64,000 nucleotides of DNA from Prochlorococcus sp. AG-355-A09 (GTDB lineage Bacteria; Cyanobacteriota; Cyanobacteriia; PCC-6307; Cyanobiaceae): positions 44,956 to 108,955 of the forward strand of contig QCDG01000005.1 of assembly GCA_003280995.1 (NCBI GenBank). The letters run 5' to 3'. The notes beneath the pieces are model-generated. The model had not been told where the DNA came from, did no database searches, and was given only the letters and a program-made list of their open reading frames with translations. Below, piece after piece: positions 47,678-57,350 of this stretch (positions are counted from its first letter, which is position 1; every line of letters begins with the position of its first letter). Both the position numbers and the translations under genes were made by a program.

Positions 47678-49768
47678 TTGAAAAAAATATTACTTTGGTC
47701 AAGTTCCCTTGTTTTATTTGGGTTTATAAATCCTATTTCATCAAGTTCTTTTTTAGAAATTAAAAATCAATTTGAAGATTCAGAAATTAGATTTAACAAA
47801 ATAAAATATGGAAACTATCCAAACTTAGTCTTTTTAGAAAAAAAAGAAGTTAAGAATATTAAAAATAATTTCAAACTACCTTTAGAGTTAAAGATATTTT
47901 TAAATGTTATACCAGAAAACTTAGCACTTGAATCTAATCCAAAAGATAAAATTTTTAGTGTTGATATTGATTCAAATACTCAATCGAGAATAGGGTCTAA
48001 GTTTATTGCTGAAGGTGATGTTTTAATTAAATCATCTAATGGAATAATGCGAGCTTCGAAATTTTCCTATGATAAAGAATTAGAAAAAATTATTATTGAA
48101 GGAAATATAGACTTTAAAACTGAAACGCAATTCTTAAAGGCAGAAACTATTGAATATGACTTTATTAAAAAAAGAGGATTTATTTTGAAAGCATTTGGTT
48201 CAATTGATTTTCAATCTCTTAATGATATTTTTGATTCTGAAAAGAGTAGTAATTTGAGTGAAAATTTTGAAAAAGATTTTCAAATAAAAAATGTTATTTT
48301 AGATAGCTCTTCTAATATTAAATTTAAAAAAAATGAGGCAGAAGTAAATGCTAAATTAAATCCAACAAAAAGAACTAGATTTAAGTCTGATAAGATAGAT
48401 ATCAATAACGATGTTTGGAGTGCATCAGAACTAAAATTAACAAATGATCCTTTTAACAAACCTCAATTAATAATTAATAATAAAGACTTTAGATTAATAA
48501 GAAAAAATAACGATACTAAAATAAAAACAAAATGGTCTAGTTTAACTTTTGAAGATAAGTTAACGATTCCAATTGGACCAAGAAATATTAATCTTGATAG
48601 TGAAAGTTATTTTAGATGGGGATTAGCATACGATAAGCAAAAATATGACGGATTATCTATTTACAGAAATTTTGACCCTTTATTCTTTGGCGATCAAGAG
48701 AGAACTAAATTTGATTTTCTTGGTAAATTTAATATACAAAGGTTTTTAAGTGGTAAAACCCAAAGTTTTTCTCTTGAAAATGAAAATATTTTAGGGGATA
48801 AAATAGAACAAGATGCAAATATCCTAGATTTCTTTGGTTTAGATGCTGGGATAAATAGTTCAATTGAAAATTGGAATTTTAATTTAAAAGCTGAAACAAA
48901 TTCTCTTGATTATGAAAAATTAGATAAAGTTCTCGAGGGTAAAAGCTATCTAGCTAAAAACATTTATTCAAGAAATGATAATAAAAATTTTTCGAGTGGA
49001 GATATTGTCTTTTTTGGTACATTTCGAGAGAAAACTAATAATGGTTCTCTTGGGGAAATCTTAGTTAACAATTCATATGGTGTATTTTATGATTTTGAAT
49101 CTTATAAGAATGAAAAAAATTCTAATGTAACGAGAAATCTCTCTTTAGGTTATGGAAAATACGAAGCACCTTCAAGAATTAATTCTAAAAATCTTATTTC
49201 AAAACAGAGGTCAAATTTATCTATAAAACAAAAAAATGAATATGTTTTATGGCAACCTAAAATCCAAGAATTTTTAACTGAGGACTATAAATATAGTCCT
49301 TCAATAATAAATCAAGGCTTGTTTTGGCTCCTTGAAGGTAATGCCGATTTCTTCAGATATGATGATGGAAATAAACAGGATGTCATTTTAATAAAAACTG
49401 GCCCCAAATTAGTTTTGGGATATTTCAAGAAAAATTATTTTGACTATACTGAATTGCAACTTTATCCAAGATTTAAATTCAATAGGGGTAATAGTCCTTT
49501 CAGTTTTGATCAGGTTGTAGATAGTAGTGTTGTTGAATTCAATATTAAACAAAGATTATATAAAGCTTTAGCAGTAAAGTTTTCTGGTGATTTTAATTTA
49601 GAAAAAAATAATTCCAACGATCATTTTATTAATCCTACAATTGAAATATCATGGAACAGAAGAGCTTATAATATAAGCCTATTTTATAATTTAGATAGTG
49701 AGGAAGGGGGTATAAATTTTGATATATATTCCTTTAACTTTAGAGGCCTTGGTAGGAAATTTAAGTAA
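47678..49768 (+). CDS. LptD-like outer-membrane protein, cyanobacterial DUF3769 type
   Basis: A 696-residue protein with a TTG start and signal peptide (hydrophobic residues about 4-22). Residues about 90-170 carry an OstA/LptA-like strand pattern (FIAEGDVLIKSSNGIMRAS, IIIEGNIDFKT). The rest, about 280-696, is a beta-barrel-like region with many alternating aromatic residues and an aromatic end (FRGLGRKFK, preceded by YSFNF). This is the layout of the cyanobacterial LptD homologue carrying DUF3769. It should insert lipopolysaccharide into the outer membrane. It is likely a core gene embedded in the polysaccharide region. Confidence 0.75.
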   Translation: MKKILLWSSSLVLFGFINPISSSSFLEIKNQFEDSEIRFNKIKYGNYPNLVFLEKKEVKNIKNNFKLPLELKIFLNVIPENLALESNPKDKIFSVDIDSNTQSRIGSKFIAEGDVLIKSSNGIMRASKFSYDKELEKIIIEGNIDFKTETQFLKAETIEYDFIKKRGFILKAFGSIDFQSLNDIFDSEKSSNLSENFEKDFQIKNVILDSSSNIKFKKNEAEVNAKLNPTKRTRFKSDKIDINNDVWSASELKLTNDPFNKPQLIINNKDFRLIRKNNDTKIKTKWSSLTFEDKLTIPIGPRNINLDSESYFRWGLAYDKQKYDGLSIYRNFDPLFFGDQERTKFDFLGKFNIQRFLSGKTQSFSLENENILGDKIEQDANILDFFGLDAGINSSIENWNFNLKAETNSLDYEKLDKVLEGKSYLAKNIYSRNDNKNFSSGDIVFFGTFREKTNNGSLGEILVNNSYGVFYDFESYKNEKNSNVTRNLSLGYGKYEAPSRINSKNLISKQRSNLSIKQKNEYVLWQPKIQEFLTEDYKYSPSIINQGLFWLLEGNADFFRYDDGNKQDVILIKTGPKLVLGYFKKNYFDYTELQLYPRFKFNRGNSPFSFDQVVDSSVVEFNIKQRLYKALAVKFSGDFNLEKNNSNDHFINPTIEISWNRRAYNISLFYNLDSEEGGINFDIYSFNFRGLGRKFK

Positions 49769-49997
49769 TTTAATTAACATTATTAAAAATATTTATAGCT
49801 TGTGTATAAAAAAAGACTCTGGATTATCTTAACTTCTTAAAAGTTCCCTAACATATTTTATGATATCTAAATTAGTTTATATATATTTTTCAGACCTTTA
49901 TTTGAGAATTTTTTTTAATCTTAATAAGATGTTTAGTAATTACTAGAAATTTAAAGATTTTTTATTTATAGTGATGTAAATATTATTTTGATAGTTT

Positions 49998-50393
49998 TTG
50001 AATTTAAAATTAAAAATTTTTGCATTGTATAAATCTTCCCAAATTAGATATCTTATTTCGGGTTCTATCTTTACTGTAATTGGACCATCTCTATTTATAT
50101 TAATTTCTTCTATATTGAATCCTAGATATGCGATTCTTTTTTCAGAAATAATTACTCATTTTTTAAGATTCAATATTATGACTTTATGGGTTTTTCAAAC
50201 AAAAATAAATAATAGTTCACTTAAGGCTTATATTAAAGCTACAATCCCTCTTTTCATAGTAAATTTTTTTATTGTAAATATATTTATAAGCTTCTTGGGT
50301 ACAATAAGTACAGCACTAATTTCTGGAGTTTTTTCCGCAACTATTGGATACTTATGGAATAAATATTGCTACAGTAGAACAACAAAAAATTAA
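49998..50393 (+). CDS. GtrA family membrane protein
   Basis: A 131-residue protein with four helices. The start in the ORF track is TTG (49998). It has the GtrA pattern: a hydrophobic N-terminal helix after RYLISGSIF, then FLRFNIMTLWVF (about 59-70), a middle positive segment and a final helix ending in YLWNKYCY. It probably flips a polyprenyl-phosphate sugar. The nearby GtrB-like (53428) and large membrane protein (51004) genes would complete a Gtr-type decoration set. The 229 bases before it hold nothing I recognise. Confidence 0.8.
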   Translation: MNLKLKIFALYKSSQIRYLISGSIFTVIGPSLFILISSILNPRYAILFSEIITHFLRFNIMTLWVFQTKINNSSLKAYIKATIPLFIVNFFIVNIFISFLGTISTALISGVFSATIGYLWNKYCYSRTTKN

Positions 50394-51003
50394 AAAGTAA
50401 AAAATTAATGGAATGATCAGTAATAATTTAGGTGATAAAAGAATATTTTTAATTTTATTTTGTTTTAAGAGAAATACTTTGGGGGTGAAATTTGATTAAT
50501 TTCATAGCTATAAATTTAATGGTTTAAAAATTATTTTTATGAAACTTTGAATGAGATCTCTACACCTTTTTAATTTATATTTACTCTATTATTTGAAACT
50601 TTTTATTAAATTTTTTTTTAAGCAATCTATAAAAATATATTCAAAATAATTAAGTTTTGGGCTTAGTTAATTGATAATTTAGTGAGTAATGAAATTAATA
50701 TTTTGCAAAAATTCTAAAAGTATATTATCAGTATCATTTACCTTAAAAGGTGTATTATTTATTGCATAAATTTACATAAGATTTTTAAAAATTTTAAGGA
50801 TTTGGATCAAAAATAAATGCAATATTAATATTTAGTAGTAAATCATTTTTATTTAGCTTTGATAGATATGTAAAATTTTGGAATTTATTCTTTAATTTTG
50901 AACTGAAAGAAATTAAATATGCTTTTATAATCGCATAAAATATTTTCATAAATATTTTAAAATAAATTCAAATGCTAAAATAAATTCAAACAAAAATATT
51001 TTC
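50394..51003. other. 610-base gap without a gene
   Basis: This gap lies between two plus-strand genes. It is AT-rich with many stops in each frame. A 7-base inverted repeat (TGAAATT...AATTTCA, near 50486-50505) is present but A/T-only. The last 70 bases have the direct repeats listed separately. No RNA gene or remnant could be recognised. Confidence 0.5.
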
Positions 51004-51005
51004 AT
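50937..51005. repeat. Nested direct repeats just upstream of the 51004 gene
   Basis: A 15-base repeat TAAAATAAATTCAAA occurs at 50958-50972 and 50976-50990. It is bracketed by AAAATATTTTCAT at 50937-50949 and 50993-51005, the second copy running into the ATG at 51004. The pattern suggests past small duplications next to the start of the gene. No function is evident. Confidence 0.75.
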
Positions 51006-53376
51006 GAGAATTATTAATAGTGATGAAAAAAATATAAATCATCTGATAAATATTTTATCTTGTGTCTCATTCTTATCATTCTTATTTATAATTTTTCATC
51101 ACACTTTTTTGATTTTTAGCTTTACTGAAGGTTGGTATTCAAGTTGGGCTTCTACAAATACTTTTTCTGAACTTTATTCTTCAGGTTTCCCGTTCCCCCC
51201 TATTTACATAACTTTTTACAAATTAGTTTTAAATTTAATAGATTTTTTTTCAATAGATCGTTACTTTGGACTTCGCATTGTTGGGGGATTCATATCTTTA
51301 ATAAATCTCTGGATTATATTTAGAATTGCAAAAAATTTAGGAAGTAAAACAAACTTTTCTTTATTAATTTCAAGTTGCTCTCTGATTATATTCAGTTCAA
51401 TGGAAGCGTTTGTTATTTATGACTATACCCCTTTCTTAGGAATCATAATAAGTTCATTGGCATTGATAATTACTGAAAAAGAAAGGAAAATTTACTTTCT
51501 AAGAATTAATTTATTTCCTTATTTAAGAAATATTTTTACTTCATTATTATTAATAGCTTTAATAGGATCAAAACAAAGCGCAATTCCTATAGCTATATTA
51601 TTTATTTTGGTTTATGGTTTAACAAGAAGAAAGAAATTAGAAAGGATAAATTTTTTATCTACGATATTACTCTTTTTAGTCCTTTATATACTTTATTTTG
51701 TAAATAACATTGGTTATGAACAATTTTTAGATATTTATACAAATGCAGAATACAAAGGCGGAGCAGACAAAATAATTAAAAGGCTACCAAAAATACTTGT
51801 TTCATCTTCTTTAAAACTTAATCCAGGATTGCTTTTTAGAATTGTAAGAGAATCAATTATTTTCTTAATAGTTTTTTTGCCCGTGGGAATTACCTCTTTA
51901 AATATTTTTAAAATATTTAAAAGCAAGAGATATTTGTTAATTATTTTGATAAGTTCCTTTCTTACAGTATTTGGATTATTTCTAATCCCACAAGCCACTA
52001 ATGATATGACTGCTATAGTTAGAACTATTAGGGAATCGGGTGTTGGATTTTTAATATTTTCAATTCTACTGGGATTATCAACTTTCATATTTTATCCAAG
52101 TTTAGAAAACTATAAAAAGAAACTTATCCTTTTGCTTCTAACTTTTCTTTCTAGCATTATCTTAACTAATGTCATGTCAGGCGGTACAGGAGCTTTTGAT
52201 AGCTTTTTGATAATTCCAGTTTTTGCTATTCTGATTTATAAATTAATAGATGAATTGAAAATATATGAAAACTCTGATCAATTAATAAAAACAAAAAAAA
52301 TAATTTTCTCAATATTTGGTAGAGTTTTTAATTTTCATGATTATAAGAATTTTGAATACCTTTTCAAGAAAGCATATTTTATAATCATAAAAATTTTAAA
52401 ACTGTTATTTTCTGGAATAATTGCTTGCATTTCTTTTGCAGGTATGGCGGATATCTATGCTAAAGGATATACATGGTGGGGAATGGTTGAGAAAAGCGAT
52501 AATGCATTCCTTTTTGACAAATTAATATTTTTCAAGAAACCAACCAGAAATAAAATTCCAGGATCATTTTTTATGTCATATGATCAAAGAATGTATACTG
52601 ATAGAAGCCTTCAAATAATAAATAATTATTCAAACAGTAATAATATTTTAGCTTTTCCAAATATACCTTACTTTTATGAAGCTTCTTCTAAAGATTCATT
52701 TGCAGGAACACCTCTAAATTGGATAGATGTTACAAGTTCAAAATCTTCTGAAATGCAAAAAAATGAATGGAATCAAAATAAACCAGAGATAATTATTTTT
52801 AACTTTATGCATTCGGATGTTTATAATATTCAGGCCAGGGCATTTAGTAATGAAAAACTAGGTGAACATTCTTTTAAATACATAAATTCTAATATTTTAG
52901 ATGAAATAATAAACGGTAAATATATTATTTTAGATTCCTATCTTGCTTCAGATACTGGATATGGATTATTTACTCTTGTAAGAAAAGATATTTTTGAAAA
53001 AAATAATTCTAAATCAAATATTGATTATTCAAAAAAACAATTTGATATTATAAAAACTAAATTAGAAATTAATGCAGATATTTTAAAAAAGGGTTTTCCT
53101 TATTCAACAATTGTATGCATGGATAAAAATGAAAATTATGCAAAAGAATTACATCTAGATTTATTTAAAAAAAATAATATAGATTGTAAAAACTCTAGTC
53201 GAGTTAATCTTTCAGATAAAAAACTTTTTAAAGATGAATATTCTTTCAATATGATTGAAAAGAAAACTATTGAAATATCTGAAAGAAATAATTTATATAT
53301 AGAAAGCTTAAAAGATAATGAATTCGCCAACAATGTAGTTGTTTTCACATATTTATTCTCTTTGTTCAATTATTAA
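51004..53376 (+). CDS. Large GT-C-like membrane protein
   Basis: A 790-residue protein. The first 440 residues have about ten membrane helices, with the first outer loop carrying acidic and aromatic residues (FTEGWYSSWASTNTFSEL). Another helix follows near 470, then a soluble domain of about 300 residues. This is the general layout of GT-C glycosyltransferases (GT39/GT83-like) that use polyprenyl-phosphate sugars. The GtrA gene (49998) and a GtrB-like gene (53428) flank it. I could not place it in a named family. Confidence 0.55.
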   Translation: MRIINSDEKNINHLINILSCVSFLSFLFIIFHHTFLIFSFTEGWYSSWASTNTFSELYSSGFPFPPIYITFYKLVLNLIDFFSIDRYFGLRIVGGFISLINLWIIFRIAKNLGSKTNFSLLISSCSLIIFSSMEAFVIYDYTPFLGIIISSLALIITEKERKIYFLRINLFPYLRNIFTSLLLIALIGSKQSAIPIAILFILVYGLTRRKKLERINFLSTILLFLVLYILYFVNNIGYEQFLDIYTNAEYKGGADKIIKRLPKILVSSSLKLNPGLLFRIVRESIIFLIVFLPVGITSLNIFKIFKSKRYLLIILISSFLTVFGLFLIPQATNDMTAIVRTIRESGVGFLIFSILLGLSTFIFYPSLENYKKKLILLLLTFLSSIILTNVMSGGTGAFDSFLIIPVFAILIYKLIDELKIYENSDQLIKTKKIIFSIFGRVFNFHDYKNFEYLFKKAYFIIIKILKLLFSGIIACISFAGMADIYAKGYTWWGMVEKSDNAFLFDKLIFFKKPTRNKIPGSFFMSYDQRMYTDRSLQIINNYSNSNNILAFPNIPYFYEASSKDSFAGTPLNWIDVTSSKSSEMQKNEWNQNKPEIIIFNFMHSDVYNIQARAFSNEKLGEHSFKYINSNILDEIINGKYIILDSYLASDTGYGLFTLVRKDIFEKNNSKSNIDYSKKQFDIIKTKLEINADILKKGFPYSTIVCMDKNENYAKELHLDLFKKNNIDCKNSSRVNLSDKKLFKDEYSFNMIEKKTIEISERNNLYIESLKDNEFANNVVVFTYLFSLFNY

Positions 53377-53427
53377 AAAAATTATTGCATTTATATGTAA
53401 TTCAAATTAAGTCTTCAAATAGAATAT

Positions 53428-54369
53428 TTATTTATATATTGCTTTTTGCTTTACTTTCTTTTTAATGGGTTTTAATCTTGACAATATTTGTCCTTGCCTA
53501 TCAAGAACTATGGCTATTAAAATGCAAAATCCAGAATTAAATATCAGCATCAATATTAATATAGTAGCTATTCCAGGTCCTAAGCTATTCCAAAAAAATA
53601 TTTTTCTGAAGATTGTTAATACTATTAATAGAAAACTAATACTTGTTAATATGAATGAGTAAAAACCTGCAAACCGTGGAATTCTGGTTGTATTTCTTAT
53701 TACTGTTTTCAAAGCCTCTTTTGTATAATCTATAAGGCTATAGGATGAGTTACCATCATTCCTCTCAGCGTGAAAATATTTAAATGACTTAATTTTGTTA
53801 GTTTGGGTTGGGAGAAGTATTCTTAAAGTTGGTTCTTCAAAATTGTTATCATTAAATCTATTTATTAAACTTCTTGAATATAATCCAAAGCCACTATACC
53901 TTGAGTTGAATTTTATGAGACCAAAGACCTTCAAAATTTTATAATAAATACCTCTTAGATACCACATTAAAATATTTTCTTTTTGGTGAGACTTTATTCC
54001 AATTGCTGCTTCATAACCATCTTCAAATGCTTCTGCAAATTTAAGTATTAAACTAGGAGGTTCCTGTAAATCTGCTGCAATTAAGCAAACAACATCCCCA
54101 GAACTTTTAAAGAGACCCTCAAGCGGGGATAAAATAGGCCCATAATTTTTATCATTAACATAGAGTTTTACATTATTATCTTTTTCTCTAATTGAAAGAA
54201 CTTTTTCTACTGTGCTGTCATCGCTGCAATTATCAATTATTAAGTATTCATAATCATCATATTTTGGGAACTTTTTTTTTAATTTATAAAATGATTTTAT
54301 ACTTTCTTGATAATGTTTTTCTATATTTAATTCCTCTCTAAAAGTTGGAACTACGAAACTAATCTTCAT
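53428..54369 (-). CDS. Polyprenyl-phosphate glycosyltransferase, GtrB/GT2 type
   Basis: A 313-residue GT2 enzyme. It begins ISFVVPTFREELNIE, has LIIDNCSDDSTVE in the donor site and LIAADLQEPPS for the DxQ-type metal motif characteristic of GtrB/DPM-like enzymes. Two C-terminal membrane helices lie at about 233-255 and 263-287. It should charge undecaprenyl phosphate with one sugar from a nucleotide donor. It is convergent with the 51004 gene (51 bases apart). Confidence 0.88.
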   Translation of the reverse strand: MKISFVVPTFREELNIEKHYQESIKSFYKLKKKFPKYDDYEYLIIDNCSDDSTVEKVLSIREKDNNVKLYVNDKNYGPILSPLEGLFKSSGDVVCLIAADLQEPPSLILKFAEAFEDGYEAAIGIKSHQKENILMWYLRGIYYKILKVFGLIKFNSRYSGFGLYSRSLINRFNDNNFEEPTLRILLPTQTNKIKSFKYFHAERNDGNSSYSLIDYTKEALKTVIRNTTRIPRFAGFYSFILTSISFLLIVLTIFRKIFFWNSLGPGIATILILMLIFNSGFCILIAIVLDRQGQILSRLKPIKKKVKQKAIYK

Positions 54370-54509
54370 ACCAATAGAAATAATTAATAAATAGATAATC
54401 TTCCATAAATAATAACATCTTAATTAAATTTAAAAAGTTAATATTGATTATTTTCTCGTATTAAATTATAGATTTTTAAAAAAATTAAAGATTATTTTTA
54501 AAGAAATTT

Positions 54510-55448
54510 TTAAGAAATATCTTTCATTGTTTCCTTTATTTGCGAGGTCAGTGTATTCGGTTCAATATTATAATTTTTTAATAAATTTATGAAATCTTTT
54601 GTATCACAAGAATAATTATTTTCCTCTAGCTTAAAATCAATATTTTCCTGAAATTTTGGTAAAGAATACATTTTAGTAATGTATGTTGCAAGTTCAATTA
54701 AATTTAGAGTTATGGATGCTGAATTAATTATGTTGCCAGATAGTTTTGTTTTATTTTCATCATTAAGCCAATTTATTCCTAACTTAGCTATGTCTGATGC
54801 AAATCCATAACTTCTAATTACATTATTTTTTGATTTAATTATTATTGATTTATTGCATTTTGCATTTAATAAAAAATTACCAAAAGCAAATAAGTTTGGA
54901 TCTTTTATGAATCTTCCAGAAAGAGCAAATATCCTCATTACTATTGAGTTTGATGTTGAAGATAATATTTTTTCTTCGCTATATTTTAAATATTCATATG
55001 GGCTATTAAGCAAATCATTTTTATTAGGAATTTTATTGTCAAAAATCCTAGCTGCGCCGGAAGATATTACTACTATTTCGGAATTTTTTGAACATTCTAA
55101 TAATTCAGCAACAGAAGAAGTAATACTTTTATTTATATCTATATAATTTTCAATTCCATACTCACTAATCTTTTCTCTTGTAAGAAATGCAGTATGTATT
55201 ATTTTCAGGTTATTTTTATTATCTATATATTCATTGATTGATTTAAGAGGAAAAATAGGAATGCTGATTTGATTCCCTGAATAGGCAGTGCTTTTTATTA
55301 CTGTTTTCTTGCTTCCAAATGCTAGAACACTTTTATTAAATAATTCGGCAGGATAGATTTTTTGCAGTTCATGAAGAAAATTCCTACCTACCCAACCTGT
55401 TGCGCCAGTAACTATAAAAAGACCTTTTTTAAAAAATTTATAATTCAT
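54510..55448 (-). CDS. NAD-dependent epimerase/dehydratase-type SDR
   Basis: A 312-residue extended SDR, the last gene of the operon that starts at the window's right end. It has FIVTGATGWVGRNFL (about 11-25), a Ser-based active-site strand VVISSGAAR and the YxxxK pair in LKYSEEKIL. It lacks features of a single named enzyme, so its substrate is unknown. It overlaps the upstream HAD gene by 4 bases (ATGA) and is therefore coupled with it. Confidence 0.8.
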   Translation of the reverse strand: MNYKFFKKGLFIVTGATGWVGRNFLHELQKIYPAELFNKSVLAFGSKKTVIKSTAYSGNQISIPIFPLKSINEYIDNKNNLKIIHTAFLTREKISEYGIENYIDINKSITSSVAELLECSKNSEIVVISSGAARIFDNKIPNKNDLLNSPYEYLKYSEEKILSSTSNSIVMRIFALSGRFIKDPNLFAFGNFLLNAKCNKSIIIKSKNNVIRSYGFASDIAKLGINWLNDENKTKLSGNIINSASITLNLIELATYITKMYSLPKFQENIDFKLEENNYSCDTKDFINLLKNYNIEPNTLTSQIKETMKDIS

Positions 55449-56104
55449 TCTTTAAGGAATCTATCTAAATCAAGTGGTTTATTTATTCTGTGCATATCTT
55501 TAAAATTTATATTATTACCATAACCATAAGAAGCATATATAAATTCAAAACAGCTTTCTTTGGTAGCAAGATAATCTGATATTGTATCACCAACAAAATA
55601 TCTACTTATTTTTTTTTGTGTTTTTAGATCAATGTATCTAAGATAATTATTTTTAGACTTTACCACTCCCTCAGACCATTCTTTTATACATTCACTAGAT
55701 TTATCTGGACAAAAATATTTTTCAAAAAATTTATTTAGATTAAAAAATTCCAATGATCTACAAGTAATATTAAAAGGTTTATTAGTTAGGATGAATAAGT
55801 TGTTATCCTTTTTAAGAAGGCTAAGAACCTCTATCATTTTTGGATATACCTTATAATATTTATAACCTTCATTGTCATGATGAAGTCTAAATTCCTTAAT
55901 TATTTCTGAAATGATTTGATCATTAATATTTGAGTTTATTACTGATTTAAGATAACTTTTTAAAGGTGGGCCTATATAATTTTTAAATTCTTTCTTAGGT
56001 ATTAATTTTAGATTATATTTTTCACAAGCATAATTAAGCGAATAATAAATACCATCTAGACTATTAAATATAGTCCCATCAAGATCAAAACAAAAAATTG
56101 ACAT
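55445..56104 (-). CDS. HAD family phosphatase
   Basis: A 219-residue HAD hydrolase. Motif I is FCFDLDGTIFNS (about 4-15), motif II is LFILTNKP (about 104-111), and the late acidic motif is YFVGDTISDYLA. It has a helical cap between motifs I and II, as in the Gph group. It probably removes a phosphate from a sugar or sugar-acid intermediate of this operon, for example the product of the NeuB-like synthase made from a phosphorylated sugar. It starts 12 bases after that gene's stop. Confidence 0.85.
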   Translation of the reverse strand: MSIFCFDLDGTIFNSLDGIYYSLNYACEKYNLKLIPKKEFKNYIGPPLKSYLKSVINSNINDQIISEIIKEFRLHHDNEGYKYYKVYPKMIEVLSLLKKDNNLFILTNKPFNITCRSLEFFNLNKFFEKYFCPDKSSECIKEWSEGVVKSKNNYLRYIDLKTQKKISRYFVGDTISDYLATKESCFEFIYASYGYGNNINFKDMHRINKPLDLDRFLKE

Positions 56105-56116
56105 TTTTGTTTTGAT

Positions 56117-57220
56117 CTATTTACCTCTGTCGAGAATAAAGTTTCTCAAAGATTGGTTCTCTTGATACGGGCCATCAACGTCATCAATTGTTAACTTTTG
56201 GTCTATATCGATGTCCTTTATTAACTTTTCTCCATTAATTATTTCTCTACAAGATAGCTGACCTTTATGTAGTGGAATCGCCAAATAAAAATCTTCGTCG
56301 AAAGATTCTGAAGAAAAAACGTAACCTTTTTGTAAAGCTTTTTTTGAATAAACTCCTCTAACTAATTCATCAAGATATTTTCTTTCTTTGGATGAAACAT
56401 TACGTCTAGATGACGTTGAACCTCCAGACATCTCTCTTGCCTTATGAAAAGCCCTAAACCATGTATCAACTTGGTGAGGTAAAGAGCAATATTTTGAAAC
56501 AGGTACTTCCTCGTAATCAATATCTATATGCCTTTCCCATGTTCTTGCACCTTTCCCATAACTCAGAAGCATAGAATTCTCCCAATCAGTCATTTCATGT
56601 GTGGAAAACCCAATCACATGATTAGGATATCTATTTTTCAAGTAGTCTATTTGATTTAATTCTAGCTCTGAATCTTCAGATGGATAGAGTGATACACAGT
56701 GGTTTATAGCAAGAGGAATATTTCTATGTTCAAAAAACTTAACGCAATCATCAATATTTTTTTCAGTTGCCCCCCCAGTCGATATAATTACTGGCTTTTT
56801 TAAAGAAGCAATCTTTTCTAGCAATGGCCAAGTGGCTATATCGGAACTGGCTACTTTGATAATAGGCAAATCAAACGTACCACATAGTTGAACTGATGCC
56901 TCATCAAAAGGAGTTGCCATTGGTATACATCCGCAATTCACTACTTCATCAATTAAATCTTTAAATTCATCTATGGATAATTTAGTGGCTTCAGTTTTCT
57001 TAATATATCTTGATTCTGTAAAACCCTTAAATGAAGGATGTATAAATGAATCAACATCCCTAAATTGGAGTTTTATTGCAACCTTTACAGAGTTAACTCT
57101 TGCTACTGTTGCAAAATCTCTTACTATCTTCAGACCTCTCTCTAAATTGCCCCAATGATTATTGGCTAATTCAAGCACAAAAAGATTTTCGAAGATTACT
57201 CTATCATTTTGAGAAATCAT
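56117..57220 (-). CDS. NeuB/SpsE-family sialic-acid-synthase-like protein
   Basis: A 367-residue protein. The N-terminal TIM-barrel domain has LELANNHWGN (about 16-25), KLQFRD, MATPFDEASVQ, IKVASSDI and NHCVSLYPS, followed by GFSTHE. These follow the NeuB family order, with NHCVSLYP close to the usual 'LHCvs.YP'. The C-terminal SAF-like (antifreeze-like) domain runs from about 290. It should condense phosphoenolpyruvate with an aldose. Several blocks are less conserved than in true NeuB (ELANNH in place of EIGvNH), so the acceptor may differ from ManNAc. No CMP-sugar synthetase was seen in the window. Confidence 0.8.
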   Translation of the reverse strand: MISQNDRVIFENLFVLELANNHWGNLERGLKIVRDFATVARVNSVKVAIKLQFRDVDSFIHPSFKGFTESRYIKKTEATKLSIDEFKDLIDEVVNCGCIPMATPFDEASVQLCGTFDLPIIKVASSDIATWPLLEKIASLKKPVIISTGGATEKNIDDCVKFFEHRNIPLAINHCVSLYPSEDSELELNQIDYLKNRYPNHVIGFSTHEMTDWENSMLLSYGKGARTWERHIDIDYEEVPVSKYCSLPHQVDTWFRAFHKAREMSGGSTSSRRNVSSKERKYLDELVRGVYSKKALQKGYVFSSESFDEDFYLAIPLHKGQLSCREIINGEKLIKDIDIDQKLTIDDVDGPYQENQSLRNFILDRGK

Positions 57221-57350
57221 AATTTTGAGTCTTTACTTAATCTCATAACATAATATCTTAACATATTTGTAAATTTACAAGTTCAAAAATACTATATAAA
57301 TTTTTGAGAATTTAGAAGATAGTTTGTTAAATATCTTTGAAATTTAAATT

